This document shows positions 8,919 to 17,076 of a DNA stretch of 64,000 nucleotides, one piece after another; the stretch's first letter is position 1, and every line of letters begins with the position of its first letter. This DNA is from Lyngbya sp. HA4199-MV5 (GTDB taxonomy: Bacteria > Cyanobacteriota > Cyanobacteriia > Leptolyngbyales > Leptolyngbyaceae): positions 61,499-125,498 of the forward strand of contig JAHHHL010000020.1 in NCBI GenBank assembly GCA_019359375.1. The letters are read 5' to 3'. The translations under genes were made by a program, and so were the position numbers. Under the pieces are notes generated by a model, which was not told where the DNA came from, made no database searches, and saw only the letters and a list, made by a program, of their open reading frames with translations.

Positions 8919-10811
8919 TTGCCGCCCGATTCTGCGATCGCGCCTTCGACTGAGCTAGAGACGGTTGGGTCAGAGAATGTGACAGATGTTGTGGTAACGG
9001 CATCCGAGCCACCCACAGAGGCAGAGACAGAAGAAACAGATGCCATCTGGTGCCTGGGCATTGATGTGGGCACAACCGAAATCTCAGCCACTCTGTTGCA
9101 GGTACAGACGGGAAAACGGTATCCCATTGTCTGGGAAGAAACCGCTCCGTTGGATCAACCGCCGTTGTTGGGGTTGCCTGCGATCGCCTATCTCTCTGGT
9201 TCGCAGCTACAGCGATCGCCCGAAGCTCCTACAGCTCTGGGCTATCAAGCGCTGGAGTCGGAGTTTACCACCGTAAGTGAGCCAAACGCTCCGGCTGGAC
9301 TGTTGCTGAGTAATTTCAAGCCATTGCTCAAGGCTGGCACACCTTATTGGCAGGAACAAACCCAGCAATGGCAACCCATCATGCAATGGTCGGATCACCA
9401 ACAGCTTGCTCTAGGTTGGTTTCAACAAGCCCTGGTCGCGCTTCTGAAAACCTTACAGGGGAACAGCGCTGGTTTGACGATCGCGACCACAGAACTGTCG
9501 TTAGAAGCGTTTCAAACAGCTATCGCTCGCCTGAGTAGCGTTGTGATTGGTTGTCCGACAGGCTGGTCAGATACGTACTGCTTCAATCTCCGAGAGGCAG
9601 TGCTTGCCGCAGGTTTAGTTACCCGTGCTGAGCAGGTTTACGTTGTTGAAGACGCGATCGCGGCTCTGCTTAGTATCCTAGCCGAGCCGTCCCCATCAAC
9701 TCAGTCGTCTCTTGCTACGTCTTACAGCCGTTCTCAGGGGTCGCTGCAAGGTGGCACGCTGGTTGTGAATGCTGGCGCAACGATCACTGAACTGCTGTTA
9801 GTTGACCTGCCGCTCGATCGTCACTGGTTGACCCGCGAACACCTTTACCTCCGCAGTCTTGCCTATGCTGGAGATGCGATCGACCAGGATGTCATTTGCC
9901 AAATTCTATACCCCTCTGCCTGGAACTGGGACAGCCTGGATTTACAAAGCCTCAATTTACCGCTACCGGGTGAGCCAGATCAGGAAGCCCGCGATCGCTT
10001 GCAGCAGCGCTTACGCAGTAGCGACCTGGGACGACATTTGCTGAACGCGGCTAGACAGCTCAAACTGGCGCTGCACCATCAAGATAGTGCCACCTTTAAG
10101 CTCAACGACCAGCAGTGGACGGTCAGCCAGCAAGATCTGCATAGCCGTGTCATGGTGCCGTATCTTCAGCAGCTTAATCGCGAGCTAAATCTTCTGCTGA
10201 ATCAAAGTGGTATTGCAGTACAGGCTGTACGTCAGGTGGTTTGTACGGGCAGAACGACCGCATTGCCTGCGATCGCCCACTGGCTCAAGCAAAAGCTTCC
10301 AAACATGCGCCTGATTCAAGCTCATGACATCTCAGAAGCGGCTAACCCGATTGCTCAGGGCTTGGCATCCTTACCGCTCTACCCAAATATGCTGGATGCT
10401 GTGCGCCATCAGTACAGTGATTATTTCTTGTTACACGAACTGGTGCGAATACTACCAGACGAGCCGCTTTCCGTGGGACGCATTCTGCAACTGCTAGAAA
10501 ACCAAGGCATCAACACCAATTTCTGCCAGCGCCAAATTCTCAGCCTGTTAGAAGGTCATATCCCAGAAGGGCTGTTGCCCTCAGAGACCACTGCGGGTTT
10601 GCTGTCCGCCGAAGCAGCACACAATGCTGATTATCAGGCATTGACCGCAAAACCCTTGTTTTACCGAGAAAGCCATCAGCTTTATGGCTTCTATCCTGAG
10701 ATGCGCGATCGCCTCCAGCATTATCTCGCAGCTATTTTGGCTAACACCCGTCAAACATTGGCAGAACCGTTGGCGATCGAGTTGAGGGCTGGGATGAGGG
10801 ACGAGGGATGA
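8919..10811 (+). CDS. Hsp70/actin-fold ATPase domain, probably the C-terminal half of the preceding gene
   Basis: An Hsp70/actin-superfamily nucleotide-binding fold lacking an Hsp70 substrate-binding domain. Numbered from the TTG at 8919, phosphate-1 is GIDVGTTEISATLL (residues 47-60). A connect-1-like helix is YVVEDAIAALLS. Phosphate-2 is LVVNAGATITELLLVD (~280), where Asn and Ala replace the usual Asp and Gly of D-L-G-G-G. The adenosine loop is VVCTGRTTALPAI (~440). The last ~150 residues are a helical extension of unknown role. The frame is open from 8841, directly after the A-tract, and reads KKKEDELTDQPTIERLEPSA in the same acidic style as the upstream protein. TTG 8919 has no ribosome binding site, and no ATG occurs before the ATPase core. 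I therefore infer synthesis as a fusion with the preceding ORF. Confidence 0.82.
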   Translation: MPPDSAIAPSTELETVGSENVTDVVVTASEPPTEAETEETDAIWCLGIDVGTTEISATLLQVQTGKRYPIVWEETAPLDQPPLLGLPAIAYLSGSQLQRSPEAPTALGYQALESEFTTVSEPNAPAGLLLSNFKPLLKAGTPYWQEQTQQWQPIMQWSDHQQLALGWFQQALVALLKTLQGNSAGLTIATTELSLEAFQTAIARLSSVVIGCPTGWSDTYCFNLREAVLAAGLVTRAEQVYVVEDAIAALLSILAEPSPSTQSSLATSYSRSQGSLQGGTLVVNAGATITELLLVDLPLDRHWLTREHLYLRSLAYAGDAIDQDVICQILYPSAWNWDSLDLQSLNLPLPGEPDQEARDRLQQRLRSSDLGRHLLNAARQLKLALHHQDSATFKLNDQQWTVSQQDLHSRVMVPYLQQLNRELNLLLNQSGIAVQAVRQVVCTGRTTALPAIAHWLKQKLPNMRLIQAHDISEAANPIAQGLASLPLYPNMLDAVRHQYSDYFLLHELVRILPDEPLSVGRILQLLENQGINTNFCQRQILSLLEGHIPEGLLPSETTAGLLSAEAAHNADYQALTAKPLFYRESHQLYGFYPEMRDRLQHYLAAILANTRQTLAEPLAIELRAGMRDEG

Positions 10812-10815
10812 AAGC

Positions 10816-12150
10816 TCATTTGAGTCGGCTGTTAGCTGCTTTTAGCATTACCTGCGCTTTTGCGTAGACGGTGGTGTTGGGCTGGACAGCTTCTAATGTA
10901 TCGGCAATGACTCGAAGTTGCCTGGTTTGCGATGGGCTGAGGGCTGTTGCATTAGCGGGAACGACCTCATACAAATCGTTTCGCAGCCGCTGCGCTTCAT
11001 TAAAGGCTTGTGTGGATGCTTGCTCGTTCTTCAGACGAATTTGAACCCTGCTGAGGCTCTGTGTGTATTTTGCCAGCAGGGTTTGAGCTTGCTGGTAGTC
11101 GGGGTCTTTAAAGTCAATTTTTTCTAAACGATCGATCGCGGTTTCCCACTGCTTTTGATTTTCTTCCCACTCAACCACTGCATGAGGGGCTTGTAGATCA
11201 AGCTGTTGCGCTGTCTTCGCAAAGATCTTGGCTGCCTCGATTAAATTACTCGACTGCGCGGTGCCCATTGCCAAACCTGAAACCTGCTGAAAATCGCGCT
11301 CGTATGCTGTTAGCTTGGGGCGTGCCATCCGTTCAGCCAGGGTTTGTTCAGGAAGCTGGTGTAACTGGTCGATCGCCTGTTGCCACTGAGTGATCGCCGC
11401 TTGCTTTGTAGTCGCATTAGGCGCTGCTTGATACTGCTGTTTCGCGGTGCCAAGGAGCTGATCGGCTTGATTGAGCTGCGTTTGAGCATTGTTTTCCTGA
11501 AACAGCTTGGCATCCATCCGAGCCACTTCTTTGCGGGCATCCTGAAATTCATCCAGGGTAAAGCGCCAGGTACACTGGAAAAAACCGCAGTACGCCTGGG
11601 GGTAGTAGCCCAAAAACCAGACAGGTAAGGCATCTAGGCTTTTTTGTGCCGTTTTAACTTTGGTCGTGCCTAACTCCAGATCAGCAGCGCTGGTTGCTTG
11701 ATTCACCAACTGATCTGCCTGTTCGGTTGCCGCGATCGCCTGCCGATAGTTTTTGTCCATGCTGATGAAGCTGGGTAGCAAGACGATCGGCGCAACGCGT
11801 GCTACTGTCCAACGAATGGGTGGATAGGGCAAGTTCAGCACCCAGATACCCCCCGCCAGTCCCGCTAACCCTACCAAGACGGCAGGTACCAACCGCAACC
11901 GATTCATTGCTGGGGAAGGGCAATTGGCACGAGCAGCAGCTTTCAACACCTTTTCGCTGAAGCCAGGAAACAAATCGACGATCGCGTCCCGCAGATCTTC
12001 TAAGGTTAACGGCGCACCCGTTTGTGCCTGAAAGCGTTCTAACCGTCGTAGAGCAATATCACGCTGCACTTCTCCAGCGATATCGTTAGCGCTACAGCGC
12101 AAAATTTCTGCTTTGAGAATCTCGAAGGCACGCGGGTTAAGACGAGACAT
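10816..12150 (-). CDS. Conserved membrane-anchored coiled-coil protein, unknown function
   Basis: The 444-residue protein starts with a helical cytoplasmic head (MSRLNPRAFEILKAEILRCS; about 1-85). One transmembrane segment follows at about residues 86-106 (LVPAVLVGLAGLAGGIWVLN). A long Gln/Ala-rich helical, coiled-coil-prone region runs from ~130 to the end. A conserved-looking insert contains SLDALPVWFLGYYPQAYCGF. I recognise it as a recurrent cyanobacterial hypothetical but know no function. It is convergent with the Hsp70-like gene, with only 4 bp between the stop codons and no visible terminator, so the two transcripts must overlap. Confidence 0.8.
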   Translation of the reverse strand: MSRLNPRAFEILKAEILRCSANDIAGEVQRDIALRRLERFQAQTGAPLTLEDLRDAIVDLFPGFSEKVLKAAARANCPSPAMNRLRLVPAVLVGLAGLAGGIWVLNLPYPPIRWTVARVAPIVLLPSFISMDKNYRQAIAATEQADQLVNQATSAADLELGTTKVKTAQKSLDALPVWFLGYYPQAYCGFFQCTWRFTLDEFQDARKEVARMDAKLFQENNAQTQLNQADQLLGTAKQQYQAAPNATTKQAAITQWQQAIDQLHQLPEQTLAERMARPKLTAYERDFQQVSGLAMGTAQSSNLIEAAKIFAKTAQQLDLQAPHAVVEWEENQKQWETAIDRLEKIDFKDPDYQQAQTLLAKYTQSLSRVQIRLKNEQASTQAFNEAQRLRNDLYEVVPANATALSPSQTRQLRVIADTLEAVQPNTTVYAKAQVMLKAANSRLK

Positions 12151-12298
12151 ACGTTTTGTTGAATAACCTGTTGAATGGTTTGTCAGCTAGTAACTTCAGT
12201 AAGAGACGATCGATTCCATCCAATTCACGACTGCATCACACAAGACCAGCCTCAGTATGCCCACAAGCAATTCATCGGTACACAACTGCAAGTCTTCC

Positions 12299-12364
12299 AA
12301 CTCCTCACCCCTCACTCCTTACCCCTCACTCCTCACTTTTCTACCCCTCACCTTTTCTACCCAT
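12299..12364. repeat. Pyrimidine-rich CTCACCCCTCACTCC repeats
   Basis: Imperfect units of CTCACCCCTCACTCC and CTTTTCTACCCCTCAC fill the spacer between the divergent 444-residue gene and the DUF6335-like gene. This is one of several low-complexity tracts of this kind in the window. No hairpin or gene is evident. Confidence 0.75.
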
Positions 12365-12433
12365 ATGAGGATTCTGAGGGTTTATCAGTTGGTTAGGCTG
12401 CATGGAGAACGATTTGCAGAGGAGCCGAGCTAT

Positions 12434-12895
12434 ATGACAATGGCGGACGATCGAGAACTAGATTTGCAGACCAATGACGCGATCGATGCTGACTCTGACC
12501 TCGATACCGATGAGTTTGACGATCTGGTGAAACCAGATTCCGGTGATTTGCCTCAGGAGTTGACCGAATCCTACGGTACAGGTGTGCATGATCAACCCAA
12601 TTTTGCGACGGGTGGACGGGTGAACGATTTTAATGAAGCCAGTCCTACCCTCACTGGTGGCGATGTGGATGCCAACTATGAGCAAGCCAACGCAGATGGT
12701 GATGAGTCAGTCGGTGGCACCGTTTCCACACCAGACATGGATGTCGTAGACGAACTGGGTGCGGCTGTAGGTTTAGAAATGAACGATCGCTCCTTCCTGC
12801 GTACAAACGACATGCTGGAAGAACGGGATGCGCGTCGTTGGGAACTGGAGCCAACGTCATCTGAAGATTACACTGACCGAAACGATGAGGAATAA
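12434..12895 (+). CDS. DUF6335-like acidic protein
   Basis: The 153-residue, very acidic protein has the core ATGGRVNDFNEASPTLTGGD followed by DANYEQANADGDESVGGT and a C-terminus rich in Asp, Glu and Arg (LEERDARRWELEP). This pattern matches a cyanobacterial family I associate with DUF6335, of unknown function. It lacks a signal peptide and membrane segments and is likely soluble and partly disordered. I chose the ATG at 12434; a second ATG two codons later (12440) is equally possible. The longer frame upstream only translates pyrimidine-rich repeats. It precedes recQ by about 116 bp on the same strand. Confidence 0.75.
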   Translation: MTMADDRELDLQTNDAIDADSDLDTDEFDDLVKPDSGDLPQELTESYGTGVHDQPNFATGGRVNDFNEASPTLTGGDVDANYEQANADGDESVGGTVSTPDMDVVDELGAAVGLEMNDRSFLRTNDMLEERDARRWELEPTSSEDYTDRNDEE

Positions 12896-13011
12896 GGCGA
12901 TCGAGCATCATTCACTGCACTTACCCATCTAACCCCTGACACCCCACACCCCACACCTGTTTTAACCTCACTCAATCATGGCTATAACTGACTCCCCCTG
13001 CCACTAAAGCT

Positions 13012-14649
13012 ATGGCTAAACGGCGAAAACGAACGAAGCCGATCGAACAGGCGGCGCAAGAACATTTCGGCTATGACGAGCTGCGCCCAGGACAAGAAGC
13101 CGCCATTCAATCAGTCCTGAATCGGCAAGATACTCTGGTGGTCATGCCTACAGGATCGGGTAAATCCGCGATTTATCAGCTTGCAGCGATCGAAATAACG
13201 GGGGCAACGGTCGTCGTTTCACCACTCATCGCGCTGCAAAAAGATCAGGTAGACGCGATCGAGAGTCAGGACATTGGTGGCGCGGCACAGGTCAACTCAA
13301 CCATTGGGGCAGGCGATCGACAGGAGGCGTTTGACCAACTGAAGGCGGGTGAGCTGGAATTTATCTTCCTGGCTCCTGAACAGTTTAAGAATCCTGAGAT
13401 ATTGGAACACCTCCAGGCGGCTAAACCATCCCTCTTTGTGGTCGATGAAGCCCACTGCATTAGCGAATGGGGTCATGATTTTCGTCCCGATTACCGACGG
13501 TTAGGAGCGGCGATCGAAGCGTTGGGGCATCCCACGGTTTTGGCACTCACCGCGACCGCCTCGCCTCCTGTACGCCAGGGCATTCTAGAGCAGTTGGGCA
13601 TGCACGATGCCCATGTGATTGTGCAGGGGTTCGATCGCCCCAATCTCTGGCTGGGGGTCGAGCGTTTTGAAGACGATGCAGAGAAACAGGAAACCTTGAT
13701 CAAGCGGGTACTGAAGACGGAGAAACCAGGCATTATTTATACCGCAACGCGCAAACGTGCCGAGGAAATTGCCACAGTGTTGAGCGATCGTGGTATCAGT
13801 GCCCTTGCTTATCATGCGGGTTTAAAGCGTCGAGAGCGGGATGATGCTCAGACTGCGTTTATGGCAGATGAGATTGAGGTCATTGTGGCGACGACTGCAT
13901 TTGGGATGGGCATCGATAAACCGAACGTGCGCTTTGTGTTTCATTACGACATTAGCGACTCGATCGACTCCTACTACCAAGAAATCGGTCGAGCTGGACG
14001 GGATGGCCACCCAGCCACAGCACAGTTGTTCTACAACCCCAAAGATTTGAGCCTGCGCCGCTTTTTTACAGGTGGATACCTGGATCTCGATCAAGTCGCT
14101 CAAGTCGCGGTGACGATTCACAGAGCCGATGCACCCATGCCGCTCAAAGATTTGCAGCAGGAAGCGGACCTCTCTCAAACGAAGGTGATGACTGCCATCA
14201 ACCATTTGCAAGCGGCAGGCGTGGTGGAGCTTTTGCCCACGGGCGACGTGGTTGCCTGTGAAGACCCCGCCGATTTGAGTGAGGCGCTAGAGGACGCGGC
14301 TCAGTCAGACAAACAGCATCAGCAGTTTGAGCGATCGCGCCTGGAAATGATTCGGGGCTATGCCGAAGTGCGCGACTGTCGGCGAGAATATCTGCTCAAC
14401 TACTTTGGCGAGAAAATTGACACTCCCTGCGGCGCGTGCGATAACTGCAACGCTGGCATCACCACCGAAAAGGGCGATCGACTGGAACCCTACCCACTTG
14501 ACAGCCGCGTCAAGCACAAAAGCTGGGGTGAAGGCACCGTCATGCGCTACGAAGGCGATAAAGTAGTTGTCTTGTTCGACGAGGTTGGCTACAAAACCCT
14601 TGAGGTTGGTATGGCACTTCTAGGGGGACTGTTACGCCGATTGGAGTAG
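13012..14649 (+). CDS. recQ: RecQ-family ATP-dependent DNA helicase
   Basis: This 545-residue superfamily-2 helicase unwinds DNA 3'-5' during recombination and repair. Motif 0 is [15 protein letters not shown], Walker A is MPTGSGKS (Lys51), the DEAH box is at 145-148 ([20 protein letters not shown]), and motif VI is [10 protein letters not shown]. The RecQ zinc-binding cysteines follow ([12 protein letters not shown] ... CGACDNC). After the zinc site the C-terminus has a short domain ([20 protein letters not shown]) resembling the beta-barrel tail of UvrD/PcrA enzymes, in place of an HRDC domain. A second, shorter RecQ gene lies at 49.2-50.6 kb, so functions may be divided. Confidence 0.93.
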   Translation: MAKRRKRTKPIEQAAQEHFGYDELRPGQEAAIQSVLNRQDTLVVMPTGSGKSAIYQLAAIEITGATVVVSPLIALQKDQVDAIESQDIGGAAQVNSTIGAGDRQEAFDQLKAGELEFIFLAPEQFKNPEILEHLQAAKPSLFVVDEAHCISEWGHDFRPDYRRLGAAIEALGHPTVLALTATASPPVRQGILEQLGMHDAHVIVQGFDRPNLWLGVERFEDDAEKQETLIKRVLKTEKPGIIYTATRKRAEEIATVLSDRGISALAYHAGLKRRERDDAQTAFMADEIEVIVATTAFGMGIDKPNVRFVFHYDISDSIDSYYQEIGRAGRDGHPATAQLFYNPKDLSLRRFFTGGYLDLDQVAQVAVTIHRADAPMPLKDLQQEADLSQTKVMTAINHLQAAGVVELLPTGDVVACEDPADLSEALEDAAQSDKQHQQFERSRLEMIRGYAEVRDCRREYLLNYFGEKIDTPCGACDNCNAGITTEKGDRLEPYPLDSRVKHKSWGEGTVMRYEGDKVVVLFDEVGYKTLEVGMALLGGLLRRLE

Positions 14650-14739
14650 GGACGTTTGAATTTGAGGCAGCAGGTAGAAGGAAACCTATGCTCCTTTTCA
14701 CTTCTGCCCTCTGCCTTTTACCTTCTGCCTCTTTGCGAC

Positions 14740-14769
14740 TGTACTTCACCTGATTGAGAACCGCTATAG
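14740..14769. repeat. Solo end of a dispersed MITE family
   Basis: TGTACTTCACCTGATTGAGA followed by ACCGCTATAG matches, in the same orientation, the right end of the element at 23358-23452. No matching left end is seen nearby, so this is a relic. It lies between recQ and the convergent GH13 gene, next to a CTTCTGCC-type low-complexity tract (about 14690-14730). Confidence 0.65.
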
Positions 14770-14780
14770 ACCTATTGGCT

Positions 14781-16424
14781 TTACACCTTTTGGTTGCTGA
14801 CTCGAAACCAGCGGTAGCCATACCCCTCCAGATGCACCTCACGAGACGCATCCTCCAGCAGGTCATAGGACTGGTCTTCTAGTAGCTCGATGAGATGCTT
14901 GCTGTCATCGTCTTTGAGTTGAAGCGTAACGGTACACGGCTTGGAGGAAAGGTTATGGACTGCAACGACAACGCCATCGCGCCACTGACAGCGGTGAGCA
15001 AAAATCGTGGGTTCCCCAGTGTCAATGATTTGCCAGTCGCCCCACCCAAACTCTGGACATTCTTTTCGCATGCGGATGGCACGTTCCATCCAGTTGAGGA
15101 GTGATGCCGGATCGCGCCGTTGAGCGATTACGTTTAAGTGGTGATAGCCAAATTGTTCGTCATCAATCACAGGACGGATCAGCTTATCCGCAGGTGCTTT
15201 AGAGAAGCCGCCGTTTGGTTCACCAGTCCATTGCATCGGGGTGCGAAAGGGGTTGCGTTCCTCAAGCGAGAGATCGTCACCCATGCCGATCTCTTCGCCA
15301 TAGAACAAAACAGGCGTTCCAGGTAACGTCATCATCAGGCTGTAGGCAAGGCGAATGCGACGAGGATCGCCATTCACCATTGGCGGAAAGCGACGACGAA
15401 TGCCCCGATCGTAAATCCACGTCTTCTCTTTATCAGGTGCAAATTTGGCAATAATTTCATCCCGTTGTTCCTGGCTGAGCTTGTCGAGCGAGAGTTCATC
15501 ATGGTTGCGGATAAAGTTTGCCCACTGCCCGATCGCCGGAATCGGTGGCGATGCTTTTAAGCCATCAACCAGTGGAGCGGCTGTTTCTTGCGCCAGGGCA
15601 AGAATGGCGTGCTGATTGACCATGAAGCTAAAGAGCATTTGCATCTTGTCGCCATCGCCAAAGTAGTCGGGCACTTTATCCATCGCCACGTTTGCCTCTG
15701 CCAGCACGATCGCATCCCCCCGTCGCCACGAGAGAAAGTCCCGAATTTCGTTGAGATAGACATACGGGTCAGTCACATCTGCCTGGGCTTCAATCCCCTT
15801 TAGCTCGATGAGAAACGGTGCCGCATCAATGCGAAACCCGGAGATGCCCAACTGTAGCCAGAAACCCATGATTTTGTAGATTTCTTCGCGCACGGCTGGG
15901 TTGGCGATATTCAAATCAGCCTGATGGTCGTAAAAGCGGTGGAAGTAATACTCTCCCGCCTCTTCGCTATACGTCCAGGTGCTTTTCTGAATGCCGGGAA
16001 AGATGATGCCGTCCTCTGCATCGGCAGGTTTCTCTTTTGACCACACATAGAAATTGCGGTATTTGGACTGCTCGTCTTTGCAGGCAGCCTGAAACCAGGG
16101 ATGCTGCACCGAAGTGTGGTTGACCACTAAATCGATGATGACCCGCATACCACGATCGCCCGCCTGACGGGTAAACTCGACAAAATCACCCAGCGATCCG
16201 AGGCGAGGATCAACATTGTAGTAATCCATAATGTCGTAGCCGTTATCGCGGTTGGGCGTGGGGTGAAACGGCATGAGCCAGATGCAGGTAACTCCCAACC
16301 CCTCCAGGTAAGCCAATTGCTGCGTTAGCCCCTCAAAGTCTCCAACGCCGTCACCGTTGGCATCCATGTAGGTTTCGACATCCAGGCAGTAAAGAACAGC
16401 ATTTTTGTACCAGAGGTCTAGCAT
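14781..16424 (-). CDS. GH13 alpha-amylase/trehalose-synthase-like glycosidase
   Basis: This 547-residue (beta/alpha)8 enzyme acts on alpha-glucosides. Conserved regions include DLVVNHTSVQHPWF, GFRIDAAPF with nucleophile Asp200, VLAEANV with acid/base Glu243, and FIRNHDEL with transition-state Asp309. The start (WYKNAVLYCLDVETYMDANG) and LPGTPVLFYGEEIGMGDDL are typical of the trehalose synthase branch (GH13_16). Cyanobacterial enzymes of this type are often annotated trehalose synthase or alpha-glucosidase, and the sequence alone does not fix the substrate. It has no signal peptide, so it is cytoplasmic. It is convergent with recQ. A fused maltokinase domain, seen in some trehalose synthases, is absent. 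Confidence 0.88.
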   Translation of the reverse strand: MLDLWYKNAVLYCLDVETYMDANGDGVGDFEGLTQQLAYLEGLGVTCIWLMPFHPTPNRDNGYDIMDYYNVDPRLGSLGDFVEFTRQAGDRGMRVIIDLVVNHTSVQHPWFQAACKDEQSKYRNFYVWSKEKPADAEDGIIFPGIQKSTWTYSEEAGEYYFHRFYDHQADLNIANPAVREEIYKIMGFWLQLGISGFRIDAAPFLIELKGIEAQADVTDPYVYLNEIRDFLSWRRGDAIVLAEANVAMDKVPDYFGDGDKMQMLFSFMVNQHAILALAQETAAPLVDGLKASPPIPAIGQWANFIRNHDELSLDKLSQEQRDEIIAKFAPDKEKTWIYDRGIRRRFPPMVNGDPRRIRLAYSLMMTLPGTPVLFYGEEIGMGDDLSLEERNPFRTPMQWTGEPNGGFSKAPADKLIRPVIDDEQFGYHHLNVIAQRRDPASLLNWMERAIRMRKECPEFGWGDWQIIDTGEPTIFAHRCQWRDGVVVAVHNLSSKPCTVTLQLKDDDSKHLIELLEDQSYDLLEDASREVHLEGYGYRWFRVSNQKV

Positions 16425-16522
16425 TGGGTGGGATGATCCTGACGTAAGGTCGTATTCATCCTTACGTCTGCTTCGTAACCTGTCCTCCCACCTGCGATAG
16501 AAGCCGATTAGATCAGGTCAGA

Positions 16523-16869
16523 TCCTAATTGGCTGACAAGAGTCCTGAAAGGCTGATGGCTTCGCTGCTCACCCGCCCGTAAATGAACGTCTCCGCCGCA
16601 AGCGGACGGAGTATCACTTCGCTACGCCTCACACGCTTCGCGGCTCGACTGCGCTCAACAGCGCCCATTCGGACTACTGTGCCTCATGCGCCCCAAGGGG
16701 CGGGGAATTGACCCGTAGTGATTAAAATCCGGGCTGATAGCAGAAAACCCGTTGAAACGGGTTGCAAGCCCCTTGTAGTCCTCTTGAGAGGACTTACTAC
16801 TGTTAGCCCGCACTTTCAGTGCAGGGCGGGGCAAGTATTCTTAAAAGATTTGTCAGTCAGCCAGGGTCA
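16523..16869. repeat. Structured repeat element, possibly MITE-bounded
   Basis: The right end (AGATTTGTCAGTCAGCCAGG, from 16846) matches one end of the MITE at 44846-44990. The left end (TCCTAATTGGCTGACAAG, 16523-16540) is a weaker inverted match. Inside are three successive hairpins: AACCCGTT/AACGGGTT (16746-16763, loop GA), AGTCCTCT/AGAGGACT (16777-16794, loop TG) and GCCCGCACT/AGTGCAGGGC (16806-16827, loop TTC). Such multi-hairpin blocks with a pseudo-symmetric core recur in cyanobacterial genomes. There is no ORF inside. The boundaries are tentative. Confidence 0.6.
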
Positions 16870-16935
16870 TATTTCAGGCTTAGATAGCGCGATCGCAGTA
16901 GAACAACCTCGATCGCTACTAAGGTTCACAATTCC

Positions 16936-16965
16936 GGTAGGGACGTTATATGTAACGTCCCTACC
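16936..16965. repeat. Perfect 13-bp hairpin upstream of sodA
   Basis: GGTAGGGACGTTA and TAACGTCCCTACC are exact complements around a TATG loop, about 110 bp upstream of the sodA start. GTAGGGACGTTAC palindromes are a known type of dispersed cyanobacterial repeat. It could act as a terminator or a protein-binding site, but no T-run follows. Confidence 0.8.
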
Positions 16966-17076
16966 GATCGCCGACCACCTGTTTAAATCACTACCTCTAT
17001 ACCGTTGTAAACATGACACCAGTGCTCAGAGCACCGATAATTCAAGGTAGTGCTGAGACTATGGGGTTCTACCGCT

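Larger units (their letters stand above)
16425..17076. other. Noncoding region with repeat element and hairpins
   Basis: This 650-bp divergent spacer between the GH13 and sodA genes contains a composite repeat element (16523-16869) and a separate 13-bp-stem hairpin upstream of sodA. I see no credible ORF. Confidence 0.65.

Noticed and set aside
12257..12433. N-terminal extension of the DUF6335-like protein
   Set aside because: It translates only the CTCACCCC low-complexity tract; conserved-looking sequence starts at the ATG at 12434.
16560..16720. TnpB-type guide RNA or riboswitch
   Set aside because: Hairpins are present, but no TnpB gene or known riboswitch core was recognised; listed as a repeat element instead.
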